Source: Bacteroidales bacterium
Lineage (GTDB): Bacteria > Bacteroidota > Bacteroidia > Bacteroidales > UBA932
NCBI GenBank assembly: GCA_017535125.1
Contig: JAFXUS010000025.1
Location: 1-44,372, forward strand
Reading direction: 5' to 3'
Length of the DNA: 44,372 nt
The notes under the pieces were generated by a model, which was given only the letters and a program-made list of their open reading frames with translations, searched no databases and was not told the origin of the DNA. The first letter of the stretch is position 1. Each line of letters opens with the position of its first letter. A program made the translations under genes and the position numbers. This document shows, one piece after another, positions 16,902 to 25,830 of the stretch.

Positions 16902-19364
16902 ATGAAACGCGTATTACTGGCCTTGATCCCGGCAGTCCTGGCCGTCTGCTGCACCAGCCAGCCCCGTCCGGAGGGCCCCTGCGACCTCTATCGCGCGGGC
17001 GGCACCCCCTGCGTCACCGCCCACAGCACCACCCGCCTGCTGGATTCGCAGTACGACGGGCCGCTCTACCAGGTCGTCCGCGATAGCGACGGCGCGACGC
17101 TGGACGTCTTCGCCGGCTCCGACGGCATCGCCGACACCGCCCCGCAGGACAACTTCAGCGCGGGCACCGTCTGCCGCATCAGCATCATCTACGACCAGTC
17201 CGGCCAGGGCAACGACCTGCTGCCCGCGCCGCCGGGCACCTTCCAAGGCCCCGACAAGGGCGGCTTCAACAACCCCGCCCTCGCCGACATGGCACCGGCC
17301 CTGCTCGGCGGCCATAAAGTCTATGGCGTCTATATCATGCCCGGCATGGGCTACCGCTGCAACGACGCCCGCGGCCTCGCCATCGACGACGAGCCGGAAG
17401 GCATCTATTACGTGATCGACGGCACGCACTACGACAGCGGCTGCTGCTTCGATTACGGCAACTCCTCCACCAACGGCCGCGCCGTGGGCACGGGCACGAT
17501 GGAGACCACCTATTACGGCACCTCCACGGCCTGGGGCCGCGGCAACGGCGACGGCCCGTGGATCATGGCCGACATGGAAGCCGGCCTCTTCTCCGGCTAC
17601 GGTGCCAAGGAGAACGACGTCCCGTCCATCACCGACTGGCGCATCCTGTCGGTCTATGTGAACGGGGGCGGCGGCAACTGCTGGGATCTGCGGGGCGCGG
17701 ATGCCACGTCCGACACGCTCGTCACCTTCTACCGCGGCATCCGCCCCGGCAGCGTGGACGGCGACGCCTACTACCCGATGCACAAGAAAGGCGGCATGCT
17801 GCTGGGCAACGGCGGCGACAACGGCAACGGCTCCGCCGGTACCTTCTTCGAAGGCGTCATGACCGTCGGCTACCCGTCGGAAGCGACGCTCGCGGCCGTG
17901 CAGCGCAATATCGCGGCCGCAGGCTACCGCCCTTACCCGCTCAGCATCCAGCGCGTGACGACGTACACGCCGGGCGAAAGCCGGCAGCTGGGCATCTCCC
18001 TCGAGAACGTGACCGACAAGCCGCTCACGGACATCCAGCTGGACTTCGGACTTCCCTACGGCTGGGGGCTCCACCGGACCGGCGAGTTCACGCATACCCT
18101 GGAGCCGGGCGAGAAAGCGACCTTCCTGTACGATCTGACCAGCTCTCCGGCCCGTTCGTCCGGAGAGCTGGAGGTGACTGCCTCCTGGAAGGGCGGAGAG
18201 GCCTCGCTCTCAACGCGCATCCGCTGCGCGGAAGCCGTCAAGATCAACGAAGTGGGCCTGGCCGGCAAGGGGCTGACGCCTTTCGTCGAGCTCTATAACA
18301 CCAGCTCCGCCGAAGTGGATCTGTCCGGGTTCGAACTGGTGCTGCGCCGCAGCGGCCAGGCGCCGGTACGCGCCCTGGTCCTGCCGGGAGGCACCCGGAT
18401 CGCCTCGGGCGGCTGCCTGCTGTTGCAGCAGGCAGCCGAGGCCGTTCCCGCCCCCACGACCATTTTCATTCCGGTCTCCACCGGTCCGAAACTCCATTTT
18501 CCGGCAGGGACGGAGGTCCTTCCCGCCACGTCCGTGTCGGATTTCGCCGTCGGGCAGCAGCTCGGCATCGGCCTGGGCGGTGACTACGAAGTCGTCACGG
18601 TGACGCGCGTCGGCACGCCCGCCACGCAGACCAACCTCGCCCGTGCCTCCAAGGCCGGCGACACCCGCCTCTACATCGACACGACGGAGGACCTGACCCC
18701 CGGCCAGGAGCTCACCGTCGATACCGGCAACCGCAAGGAAATCGTCATCGTCAAGGAAGTGCTCGTTTCTGCGCGGAAGCGCATCCGCCAGTTCGGCGAG
18801 CCGAACCCGCCGGCACCGCCCAGACAGGGCCTCGTGGCGCTGACGGAGCCGCTGCAGCAGGACCATGCGGAGGGTGTGGACGTGTCCAGCCCCGGTACGG
18901 GCGTCGGGTTCGAACCCGCTACGCGCTTCGCGCACGAAAGCGGCGACGCACTGCAGCCTTTCACGAGCGCACCGCAGGGCGTGTACGCCACCGGACAGCC
19001 GGAGGAAGGCCTGGTCTTCCGCTACGCGCTCTCCCCGTCCGCCGGGTCCATCGCCCTGGTCGATCCCGCCTCGGGCGTGATCTTCGACGCGCTGGTCTAT
19101 GGCTCACAGCAGAGCAACTCCAGCGCCAACGGCACCATCACCAGTCCCGAACTGGCCGTCCTTGAGGGCGACCAGCGCGGAGGCGGTAGCATCGCCGTGA
19201 TTCCGCAGCCGCTCCCGGCCTGGATGGTCGCCCGCATGCCGAACGCCGCACAGCAGACGGTCTGCCTGGTCCGCCAGACGGATGGTTATGACACGGACAA
19301 CCTCAGCAAGGATTTCCGTCTCACCACCACCCCGACCCCGGGCGCAGCCAGTCCTGCGGACTAG
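16902..19364 (+). CDS. GH54-type alpha-L-arabinofuranosidase lipoprotein with NEW3-like and lamin-tail-like domains
   Basis: The 820-residue product begins with a lipoprotein-like signal (MKRVLLALIPAVLAVCC). Residues ~25-345 match the GH54 catalytic domain best known from fungal AbfB: CDLYRAGGTPCVTAHSTTR near the start, IYDQSGQGNDL, and the vicinal cysteine pair SGCCFDYGN (Cys181-Cys182) typical of GH54. Candidate nucleophile Glu226 lies in MADMEAG, and a candidate acid/base Asp306 in GGDNGNG. Instead of a CBM42 there is a NEW3-like beta-sandwich (~350-440), then a lamin-tail-like segment (~445-515). A long middle region follows, and a second lamin-tail-like strand set (SIALVDPASG, ~716 on). 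Its stop shares CTAG with the convergent DUF2207 gene. Expected role is removing arabinofuranosyl side chains at the cell surface. Confidence 0.88.
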   Translation: MKRVLLALIPAVLAVCCTSQPRPEGPCDLYRAGGTPCVTAHSTTRLLDSQYDGPLYQVVRDSDGATLDVFAGSDGIADTAPQDNFSAGTVCRISIIYDQSGQGNDLLPAPPGTFQGPDKGGFNNPALADMAPALLGGHKVYGVYIMPGMGYRCNDARGLAIDDEPEGIYYVIDGTHYDSGCCFDYGNSSTNGRAVGTGTMETTYYGTSTAWGRGNGDGPWIMADMEAGLFSGYGAKENDVPSITDWRILSVYVNGGGGNCWDLRGADATSDTLVTFYRGIRPGSVDGDAYYPMHKKGGMLLGNGGDNGNGSAGTFFEGVMTVGYPSEATLAAVQRNIAAAGYRPYPLSIQRVTTYTPGESRQLGISLENVTDKPLTDIQLDFGLPYGWGLHRTGEFTHTLEPGEKATFLYDLTSSPARSSGELEVTASWKGGEASLSTRIRCAEAVKINEVGLAGKGLTPFVELYNTSSAEVDLSGFELVLRRSGQAPVRALVLPGGTRIASGGCLLLQQAAEAVPAPTTIFIPVSTGPKLHFPAGTEVLPATSVSDFAVGQQLGIGLGGDYEVVTVTRVGTPATQTNLARASKAGDTRLYIDTTEDLTPGQELTVDTGNRKEIVIVKEVLVSARKRIRQFGEPNPPAPPRQGLVALTEPLQQDHAEGVDVSSPGTGVGFEPATRFAHESGDALQPFTSAPQGVYATGQPEEGLVFRYALSPSAGSIALVDPASGVIFDALVYGSQQSNSSANGTITSPELAVLEGDQRGGGSIAVIPQPLPAWMVARMPNAAQQTVCLVRQTDGYDTDNLSKDFRLTTTPTPGAASPAD

Positions 19365-21088
19365 CGGCTGCCGCCGCCGAAGCTGCCGCCGAAGGAACCG
19401 CCGCCGCCACCGCCGGAGAAGTGACCGCCGCCACCGAAGCTCCGGCCGCCGCCCGACGACGAGCGTGCGGCCTTCTCCGCCATGGCGTTACGCATCGCCG
19501 AAGCGGAGATGTCGTGGGAGATATACATCAAATGATAGAACATGGCGTTGTCCAGGCCGGTCGTCTGCGCAAACTCGGTGAACTGCGCCGGATAGAGCTT
19601 CTCGAACTGCTTGGCGACCTTGTCGGCGATGCCGAAGAGGGCGGCGAACACGAGATAATCCTGCCACAGCGTGGCCTCGACGGCACCTTTCTCCTGATGG
19701 AGCGTGAAGTCCTCGAGGAAATTCTTGAACTCGATCAGGTGCCGCGCCTGCTCCTGCCCTTCGGGGGTGCACTTGTCCCCCTTGATCAGATAGTGCTTGT
19801 CCTCGAACCATTTCCGCCCGCGCGTCTTCTCGCGGTCCGGCAGGTTGGAGATGCGTTTGAACGACTTCTTGGACCATTTCTCCAGCTCGCCCGCCTCCAG
19901 GATGAGGTTGGCGCCGCTGGCCTCGCGGACCATCTGGTACAGGTCGTTCTCGACCGCCTCATCGAATTTGGCTTCCTGCTCGAACGACAGGTTCACGCGG
20001 TTCTGCTTCTTGGGATCCGGCAGGACCTGCACCACGCCGTTCATCACCCAGCGCAGGAAATAGGCGCCGATCAGGTTCTTGGAATAATCCTTGCCGCCGA
20101 GTCCGCCCAGCATGTCTCCCTCGACCAGGGAGAAATAGGCCGCGGGCAGATTGCCCTGCAGCGGGATATCCCGGGACCAGCCGGTGATCTTGGATTTGCC
20201 GTAGAAACTCTTCTTATATTTGTAGCCGAAGGCCGACATGATCAGCAGGACCAGCCAGATGAGCAGGCCGAGGACCACCATGCCGCCGGGCGAAAGGCAG
20301 AGGCAGACCAGCACGAGAAGGCCGCCGAAGATTGTTTTGATCCAATCCCAGAACGACATCTTCGTCTTGAAATCGCTGCCCTCGAAGGCCATCTTCTGCA
20401 CCTTCTCGAAGTCCTTCTCATACGTCACCGCCGGCTCGAAGAGCCCCTGGTCGAAGCGCACCAGCACCGTCATGGCGCTGCTGGAGCGGAAGGATTCCAG
20501 CGATTCGGCGCGGACGGCACCGTCCTCCACATAGATTTCGCTCTCCGAGCGGAAACCCCACACTTTCACGTTGTCCGTCGTCCATTCCGGGCCGCCCGTC
20601 TCATTGATCAGCATGACCTTGACGTGCTTCGGAGGCGCGGAGAGGCCGGGATTCACGAACGAGAAATACAGGCCGTCGTACCCGCCCATCCGCATCACGA
20701 GCCCCCGGACGGTGTAGCTCACCGTCCAGACGTGGTCACCGTAGTCGCCCTGCCCCCAGCAGAGCTCCACGCCGCCGTGTTTGCGGACGATGCCGCAGCG
20801 GCCGCGCTTCTGCTCGCGCGAGCGGTCCGTGTCCCAGCCGTCGCCTTCGGCGAAGAATTCTTCCCCGTTCTCGCTGACCGTCAGGTCGTCGATTTCCATC
20901 GGGCCGAGGTTGTCGAAGGGCAGGTAGAACTCCGTCCCGGACACCACGGTCACGTCCCATACCTGCGTAATGCGGGCGCTGCCGTCCTTGCGGAGCACCA
21001 CGGTCTCGTCGATATTCCGGATCTCCTGGGCGGACAGGGAGAATGCCGCCGCAATCAGGAGTAAAAGGGAAATCAGGCTCTTCTTCAT
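19361..21088 (-). CDS. DUF2207-family membrane protein with a glycine-rich tail
   Basis: The start chosen is MKKSLISLLLLIAAAFSLSAQ, a signal peptide; the frame extends 80 codons further upstream only by GC bias. The 575-residue protein has an extracytoplasmic N-terminal half of the DUF2207 type (IRNIDETVVLRKDGSARITQVWDV). Two adjacent membrane helices (~252-300) follow, then a cytoplasmic part ending in a Ser/Gly-rich tail (GGGRSFGGGGHFSGG and on). DUF2207 proteins are widespread and functionally undefined. It is convergent with the GH54 gene, overlapping it by 4 nt, and divergent from GH43 across a 112-nt gap. No link to glycan use can be shown. Confidence 0.85.
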   Translation of the reverse strand: MKKSLISLLLLIAAAFSLSAQEIRNIDETVVLRKDGSARITQVWDVTVVSGTEFYLPFDNLGPMEIDDLTVSENGEEFFAEGDGWDTDRSREQKRGRCGIVRKHGGVELCWGQGDYGDHVWTVSYTVRGLVMRMGGYDGLYFSFVNPGLSAPPKHVKVMLINETGGPEWTTDNVKVWGFRSESEIYVEDGAVRAESLESFRSSSAMTVLVRFDQGLFEPAVTYEKDFEKVQKMAFEGSDFKTKMSFWDWIKTIFGGLLVLVCLCLSPGGMVVLGLLIWLVLLIMSAFGYKYKKSFYGKSKITGWSRDIPLQGNLPAAYFSLVEGDMLGGLGGKDYSKNLIGAYFLRWVMNGVVQVLPDPKKQNRVNLSFEQEAKFDEAVENDLYQMVREASGANLILEAGELEKWSKKSFKRISNLPDREKTRGRKWFEDKHYLIKGDKCTPEGQEQARHLIEFKNFLEDFTLHQEKGAVEATLWQDYLVFAALFGIADKVAKQFEKLYPAQFTEFAQTTGLDNAMFYHLMYISHDISASAMRNAMAEKAARSSSGGGRSFGGGGHFSGGGGGGSFGGSFGGGSR

Positions 21089-21151
21089 CAACAAATTGCT
21101 TTTTGATTCGTGCGAAGTTACTGTTTTTTGACAGAATCTGGCATAATCTTG

Positions 21152-21183
21152 TTGGGTTTTTCGGGGCAAAAAGGATATATTTG
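21152..21183 (+). promoter_or_regulatory. Promoter of the GH43 gene
   Basis: TTG at 21152-21154 is separated by 21 nt from TATATTTG at 21176-21183, matching the Bacteroidota -33/-7 pattern. The ATG lies 17 nt further on, giving a leader of roughly 10 nt. The divergent DUF2207 gene has only a one-mismatch box (TAACTTCG, 21120-21113). Confidence 0.65.
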
Positions 21184-21200
21184 TCCAAATTGTTTTTGTT

Positions 21201-23264
21201 ATGAAAAAGTCCCTCCTGCTTGTCTCGCTGCTGGCCGCCGCCCTGACGGTGACGGCGCAGAACCCGTATCTCCCGCTGTGGGAGCACCTGCCCGACGGCG
21301 AACCCCGCGTGTTCGAGGATCCCGACAACCCCGGGCAATACCGCGCCTACATCATCGGCTCGCACGACATCACCTACACGGCCTACTGCGGCAGCGACAT
21401 CCGCATGTGGTCCGCGCCGGTCGAGGACCTCTCGCAGTGGCGCGACGAGGGCCCGATCTTCACCTGGTTCGTGGACGGCCAGTGGGACACCATGTACGCC
21501 CCCGACCTCGTGGAGGTGAAGGACAAGGCCACGGGCAAGAAGACTTATTATCTATACCCGCACTCCCGCGGGCGCGGGCGCGTGGCGATGGTCTGCAAGG
21601 GCGACCGCCCGGACGGGCCCTTCTTCCCGGTCAACGCTACGCCGGACGGCCGCGGCTGCCTGGCCGGCTCCATCATCGACTTCGACCCGTCGGTCTTCAT
21701 CGAGCCGGTGACCAACAAGAAGGATCCCGACTTCGCGCGCGGCTTCCGGGCCTACGCCTTCTACGGCTTCCAGCACTCGACCGCCATCGAGCTGGATCCG
21801 GACACGATGTACTCGATGCGCCCCGGCACGGAGATCCACGACTATTTCATTCCCGCCAGCGCCCGCTACGGCGTGGTCCGTGACCCGGAGGGGACGCAGT
21901 ATCCCTCGCTCTACAAGGACCAGAATCCGGGCGAATTCAACTTCTTCGAAGCGTCCAGCATCCGCCAGGTGGGCAACAAATACGTGATGGTCTTCTCCGG
22001 CTACAGCGGCCCGGACTACGGCCTGGAGTCCACCAACTCCGCCCTGCGCTACGCCTACGGCGACTCTCCGCTCGGGCCCTGGCGCTCCGGCGGCGTGCTC
22101 GTGGACTCGCGCGGCGTGGTGCCTGACGAGAACGGCGAGCACCTGATGACCGCCAACGCCGCCCACAACACGCACGGCTCCCTGCAGGAGATCAACGGCC
22201 AGTGGTACGTCTTCTATCACCGTCCGCCGCGCGGCTTCGGCAACGCCCGCCAGCCGATGGTGGCGCCCGTCAAGATCGAGTGGGACAAGAAGAAAGTCGC
22301 CGACGGCGGCACCCTCCGCATCACGGGCTACGACCCCTACGCCGCCGACGAGAAATGGGTGGCCGCTGCGGCCGACGGCAATGTTTACAAGGGCGCAGAG
22401 GTCACCAGCGAGGGCTTCCAGATCTTCGGCCTGCCGCCCTACCGCTACTATTCCGCGGGTTACGCCTGCTACATGGCCGGCGGCACGAACAGCAACGAAT
22501 GGATGCAGGACAACCACGACGTCTGGAACAACGGCATGGACCTGGCCGGCATCACCAACGGCGGCATCATCGGCTTCAAATACTTCGGCTTCGGCGGCCT
22601 CGCGCAGGACAGCAAGGGCGTGAAGGCCTTCGAGGGCACCCGTCCCGGCGACGGCACCCAGCTCGCCCTCTTCCTCACCCCGGGCGGCCGCGGTGCGTTC
22701 AAGATCCACGTGATGCTGGACGGCCCGTACGCCAATGAGTTCTGGAAAGGCCGCGAGATCGCGGTCATCGAAGTGCCGGCGGACGCGCCCCGCACCCCGC
22801 AGTGTTTCAACGTGGCCGTCCCGCAGGTGGAAGGCCTGAGCGGCAAGCACGCCATCTATTTCGTGGCCGAAGGCCCGGAGGTCGAGCAGCCGCAGCAGCC
22901 GCGTTTCCCGGGCGGATTCCGCCCGCAGACGCCCATGCGCCCGATTGGTCTCTTCGACCTGCACGGCATCAGTTTCTCCAAGGCGAACGAGCCGCTGGAG
23001 CGCCGCCCGACGGTCCCGACCGTCAGGATCTTCTGCGACGGCCGCGAGCTCGCCGTGCCTGTCACGCCGATCCGCTGCTCCAATGCCAACGGCCTCACGG
23101 ACCAGATCCGCTACCAGGTGTACGCGCCCGTCAAGAACGGCTCGAAGCTGGAGGTGAAGGCTTCCGATCCGGGCGTGAAGATCCAGGTCAGCCCGGTCGT
23201 CGAAGGCCGCGCCACGATCCACTGCACCTGGAACGGGCTGGAGAAGATCTACCTGATCAACTAA
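21201..23264 (+). CDS. Secreted GH43-family glycoside hydrolase with C-terminal beta-sandwich region
   Basis: This 687-residue enzyme has a signal peptide (MKKSLLLVSLLAAALTVTAQ) and a five-bladed-propeller GH43-like domain over residues ~22-390. Candidate catalytic acids are Asp40 in the start motif RVFEDPD, Asp102 in MYAPDLVE and Glu250 in FFEASS. NTHGSL and YHRPPRG also fit the family. GH43 enzymes are mostly arabinofuranosidases, arabinanases or xylosidases. Residues ~395-560 look like a CBM6-type carbohydrate-binding module (GAEVTSEGF, WNNGMDLAGITNGG), and the last ~100 residues form another beta-rich region. It has its own promoter and is followed by two hairpins, so it seems monocistronic. 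Subfamily and exact linkage cannot be told by eye. Confidence 0.88.
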   Translation: MKKSLLLVSLLAAALTVTAQNPYLPLWEHLPDGEPRVFEDPDNPGQYRAYIIGSHDITYTAYCGSDIRMWSAPVEDLSQWRDEGPIFTWFVDGQWDTMYAPDLVEVKDKATGKKTYYLYPHSRGRGRVAMVCKGDRPDGPFFPVNATPDGRGCLAGSIIDFDPSVFIEPVTNKKDPDFARGFRAYAFYGFQHSTAIELDPDTMYSMRPGTEIHDYFIPASARYGVVRDPEGTQYPSLYKDQNPGEFNFFEASSIRQVGNKYVMVFSGYSGPDYGLESTNSALRYAYGDSPLGPWRSGGVLVDSRGVVPDENGEHLMTANAAHNTHGSLQEINGQWYVFYHRPPRGFGNARQPMVAPVKIEWDKKKVADGGTLRITGYDPYAADEKWVAAAADGNVYKGAEVTSEGFQIFGLPPYRYYSAGYACYMAGGTNSNEWMQDNHDVWNNGMDLAGITNGGIIGFKYFGFGGLAQDSKGVKAFEGTRPGDGTQLALFLTPGGRGAFKIHVMLDGPYANEFWKGREIAVIEVPADAPRTPQCFNVAVPQVEGLSGKHAIYFVAEGPEVEQPQQPRFPGGFRPQTPMRPIGLFDLHGISFSKANEPLERRPTVPTVRIFCDGRELAVPVTPIRCSNANGLTDQIRYQVYAPVKNGSKLEVKASDPGVKIQVSPVVEGRATIHCTWNGLEKIYLIN

Positions 23265-23285
23265 CAACCCCGGCCGAAACGGCCG

Positions 23286-23338
23286 CTGCCCCCCGGAAGC
23301 TGAAAAACACCCTGTCGGGAAAAGCTTCCGGGGGGCAG
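23286..23338. repeat. Long perfect inverted repeat between GH43 and the OMP gene
   Basis: Arms 23286-23301 and 23323-23338 pair perfectly over 16 bp with a 21-nt loop. A second, smaller hairpin (CGGCCG-AAA-CGGCCG, 23271-23285) lies just before it, right after the GH43 stop. There is no T-run, so it is either an unusual transcript end/stabiliser or a regulatory structure just upstream of the next promoter. Confidence 0.7.
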
Positions 23339-23380
23339 TGCCGTATCCGGCCGGGAAAGATGAAAAAAAATCAAAAAAAA

Positions 23381-23411
23381 TTTGCAGATCCAAAAAATCG
23401 TCTTACCTTTG
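23381..23411 (+). promoter_or_regulatory. Canonical Bacteroidota promoter for the OMP_b-brl_3 gene
   Basis: TTTG at 23381-23384, exactly 19 nt, then TACCTTTG at 23404-23411. This is the textbook TTTG-N19-TAnnTTTG arrangement, in an A-rich stretch. The expected transcription start is near 23418 and the ATG is at 23442. Confidence 0.85.
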
Positions 23412-23414
23412 CAG

Positions 23415-23434
23415 TGTACTAATGAAGTAATACA
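23415..23434. promoter_or_regulatory. Imperfect dyad over the transcription start, candidate operator
   Basis: The 20-nt dyad has arms beginning TGTA and ending TACA; 7 of 10 symmetric positions are complementary. It covers the predicted transcription start between the -7 box and the ATG at 23442, where a repressor would act. No regulator gene lies nearby, so its binder is unknown. Confidence 0.35.
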
Positions 23435-23441
23435 GTAAGCA

Positions 23442-25805
23442 ATGAAAAGACTGATTGTAGCAACAATGATGATTCTGGCGGCCCTGACCGCCAGTGCAAA
23501 GGCAAAAGGTGATTGGAAAGGCAAGGTGGTGGATGAGAACGGCAATCCGATCGAGTACGCCAACGTGGCCGTGCTCTCCAGGGCCGACTCCACCGTGGTC
23601 TGCGGCACCGTGACCGCCGAGGACGGCACCTTCAATATAATTACGAATGAGACGGACGGCATCATGATGGTGGCCATCCTGGGCTACCAGACAGTTTACC
23701 TCACCCCGGTGGACGGCGCCGTGATCACGCTCCGCGAGGATGCGTCCCTGCTGCAGGGCGCCGTGGCGACGGCCATCATGCCCAAGACCAAGCTCACAGG
23801 CGAGGGTCTGCAGACCAACGTCCGCGGATCCGTGCTGGAGAACGTGGGCGACGCCAACGACGTGCTGGCCCGCACACCGGGCCTCATCAAGGGGCCGAAC
23901 GGACTGGAGGTCATCGGCAAGGGCGCTCCGCTCGTGTACATCAACGGCCACAAGGTCACGGATGCGGGCGAGCTCGACCGCCTGCAGAGCAACGAGATCC
24001 AGAGTGTCGAGGTCATCACCAACCCCGGTGCCCAGTATGACGCCACCGTGCGCGCCGTGGTCCGCATCAAGACCATCCGGCGCCAGGGAGAAGGCTTCGG
24101 CTTCAACTTCTACGCCTCCGACTCCCAGTCGCTGCGCCGCTCCGATTTCAACGACCCGTCCGCGAACCTGAACGTGAACTACCGCACCGGCGGCGTGGAT
24201 CTCTTCGCCGGCATCAACTACGACAAGAACAGCATGCTCCAGCTCAGCGACGCCGAGCGGATCACGACCGGGAAGCCTGCATACAAGGATGAAGCGACCA
24301 TTGACGGCGACGGGATCGGCCACACCCTGGGCGGCAACGCCGGGATCAACTGGCAGATCGCCGACAATCACTTCCTGGGCGGCAAGGTCGAATGGGGCCG
24401 CCAGCTCAGCCTCTCCGACAAAACCATCATTACCGACAAGGTCTCTCTGGACGGTGTCAAGATCGATGACCTGATCACCCGCACCGAAGACACCATCGGC
24501 GACCTGCACCCGTACAACCTTGGCACCAACGTCTATTACAACGGTCTGGTGGGCGGCAAGCTGAACATCGATTTCAACGCCGACTGGTACACCAGCGCCA
24601 GCAGCCTCAAATCCACTTCTTCCGAAACCAGCACGATGACGCAGGACGCCCGCGTCAGCACCGTCTCCGACAACCGGAACAATCTGTACGCCGCCAAGCT
24701 GGTGCTCTCCTACCCCCTCTGGAAGGGTCAGTTGCAGATCGGCACCGAGGATACCTTCTCGCGCCGCACCGACAACTACACGCTCAGCGGCATCCCCGTA
24801 CCGGCCTCGTCCGCCAGCGTGAAAGAGGACAACATCGCCGGATTCGCCTCCTACGGCTTCTACCTGCCGAAGCTGGGCCAGATCAGCGCCGGCGTTCGCT
24901 ACGAGCACGTCCGTTATGACTATAAAGACGCCCTGGCTCCGCAGAACAACATCTTCCGTTCCTACGGCAACTGGTTTCCCACACTGTCTTACGCCAACGC
25001 TTTCGGTCCGGTGCAGCTGCTCCTGAACTACAGCGTCAAGACGCGCCGTCCGGACTTCTCGATGCTTTCCAACGCCATCCGCTACAACAGCCGCTACATC
25101 TGGCAGAGCGGAAACGCCACGCTGCAGCCGCAGATCATGAACAACGTGAGCCTCACCGCCTTATGGAACTTCGTCACCGTCGGCGTGAACTACACCCGCG
25201 TGGACAACGCCATGGTCAGCTGGTCTTCTCCTTACAATGACGAAGGCGTCATGCTGGTGCAGCCCCGCAACCTGGACGAGCCGTACCGCTCCATGTCGGC
25301 CTACGTGAACCTGACTCCGACCTTCGGCCCGCTCTCGCTGAACTATACCTTCGTCGTCCAGCCGCAGTGGCTGACCATCAACGCCCCCGATGCCAGCCAG
25401 CCCGGCGGCTACCGGCAGACCTCCTTCAACGGGAAACCCCTGTTCGTCGTCCAGCTCTTCAACACCCTGCGCCTCAACGGCGGCTGGCAGCTGGAACTCG
25501 GCGGAGAGGTGTACAGCCGGGGTTACACGCAAAACCTCTACCTGACGAACGTCTACTTCAACCTTACCGCCGCCGTGCAGAAATCCCTCCTCAAGGACGG
25601 TTCCCTGGTGCTGCGCCTGGAAGGCTCCGACCTCGCGGGAATGGCCCACAATGACATCGCCACCGACTTCGGCAACTACAAGGTCACGCAGACCAACATC
25701 ATGGATTCCCAGCGGATCAAACTTTCCATCCGCTTCAACTTCAACACCGCCCAGAGCAAATACAAAGGCACGGGCGCCGGTAAGGACACCCGTGACCGAA
25801 TGTAG
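23442..25805 (+). CDS. Outer-membrane beta-barrel protein, TonB-receptor-like (OMP_b-brl_3 family)
   Basis: The 787-residue product starts with a signal peptide (MKRLIVATMMILAALTASAKA). A carboxypeptidase-regulatory-like domain follows (WKGKVVDENGNPIEYANVAV, ~24-105), then a plug-like region (DANDVLARTPGLIKGPNGLEV, VEVITNPGAQYDA). A long barrel (~220-787) completes it. This organisation is that of the OMP_b-brl_3 group, receptor-like proteins with no SusD partner whose cargo is generally unknown. It has its own strong promoter and a dyad over the predicted start site, and is followed by the convergent GH3 gene after only 25 nt. It may not belong functionally to the glycan locus. Confidence 0.9.
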   Translation: MKRLIVATMMILAALTASAKAKGDWKGKVVDENGNPIEYANVAVLSRADSTVVCGTVTAEDGTFNIITNETDGIMMVAILGYQTVYLTPVDGAVITLREDASLLQGAVATAIMPKTKLTGEGLQTNVRGSVLENVGDANDVLARTPGLIKGPNGLEVIGKGAPLVYINGHKVTDAGELDRLQSNEIQSVEVITNPGAQYDATVRAVVRIKTIRRQGEGFGFNFYASDSQSLRRSDFNDPSANLNVNYRTGGVDLFAGINYDKNSMLQLSDAERITTGKPAYKDEATIDGDGIGHTLGGNAGINWQIADNHFLGGKVEWGRQLSLSDKTIITDKVSLDGVKIDDLITRTEDTIGDLHPYNLGTNVYYNGLVGGKLNIDFNADWYTSASSLKSTSSETSTMTQDARVSTVSDNRNNLYAAKLVLSYPLWKGQLQIGTEDTFSRRTDNYTLSGIPVPASSASVKEDNIAGFASYGFYLPKLGQISAGVRYEHVRYDYKDALAPQNNIFRSYGNWFPTLSYANAFGPVQLLLNYSVKTRRPDFSMLSNAIRYNSRYIWQSGNATLQPQIMNNVSLTALWNFVTVGVNYTRVDNAMVSWSSPYNDEGVMLVQPRNLDEPYRSMSAYVNLTPTFGPLSLNYTFVVQPQWLTINAPDASQPGGYRQTSFNGKPLFVVQLFNTLRLNGGWQLELGGEVYSRGYTQNLYLTNVYFNLTAAVQKSLLKDGSLVLRLEGSDLAGMAHNDIATDFGNYKVTQTNIMDSQRIKLSIRFNFNTAQSKYKGTGAGKDTRDRM

Positions 25806-25830
25806 AGAATCGTACTGTGAAAAACTTCCG

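Noticed and set aside
19421..21064. 547-codon plus-strand frame opposite the DUF2207 gene
   Set aside because: Its sense-strand counterpart has signal peptide, family motifs and membrane helices; this frame has none.
23403..24908. 501-codon minus-strand frame opposite the OMP_b-brl_3 gene
   Set aside because: Runs through the promoter and start of the real gene and has antisense-type composition.
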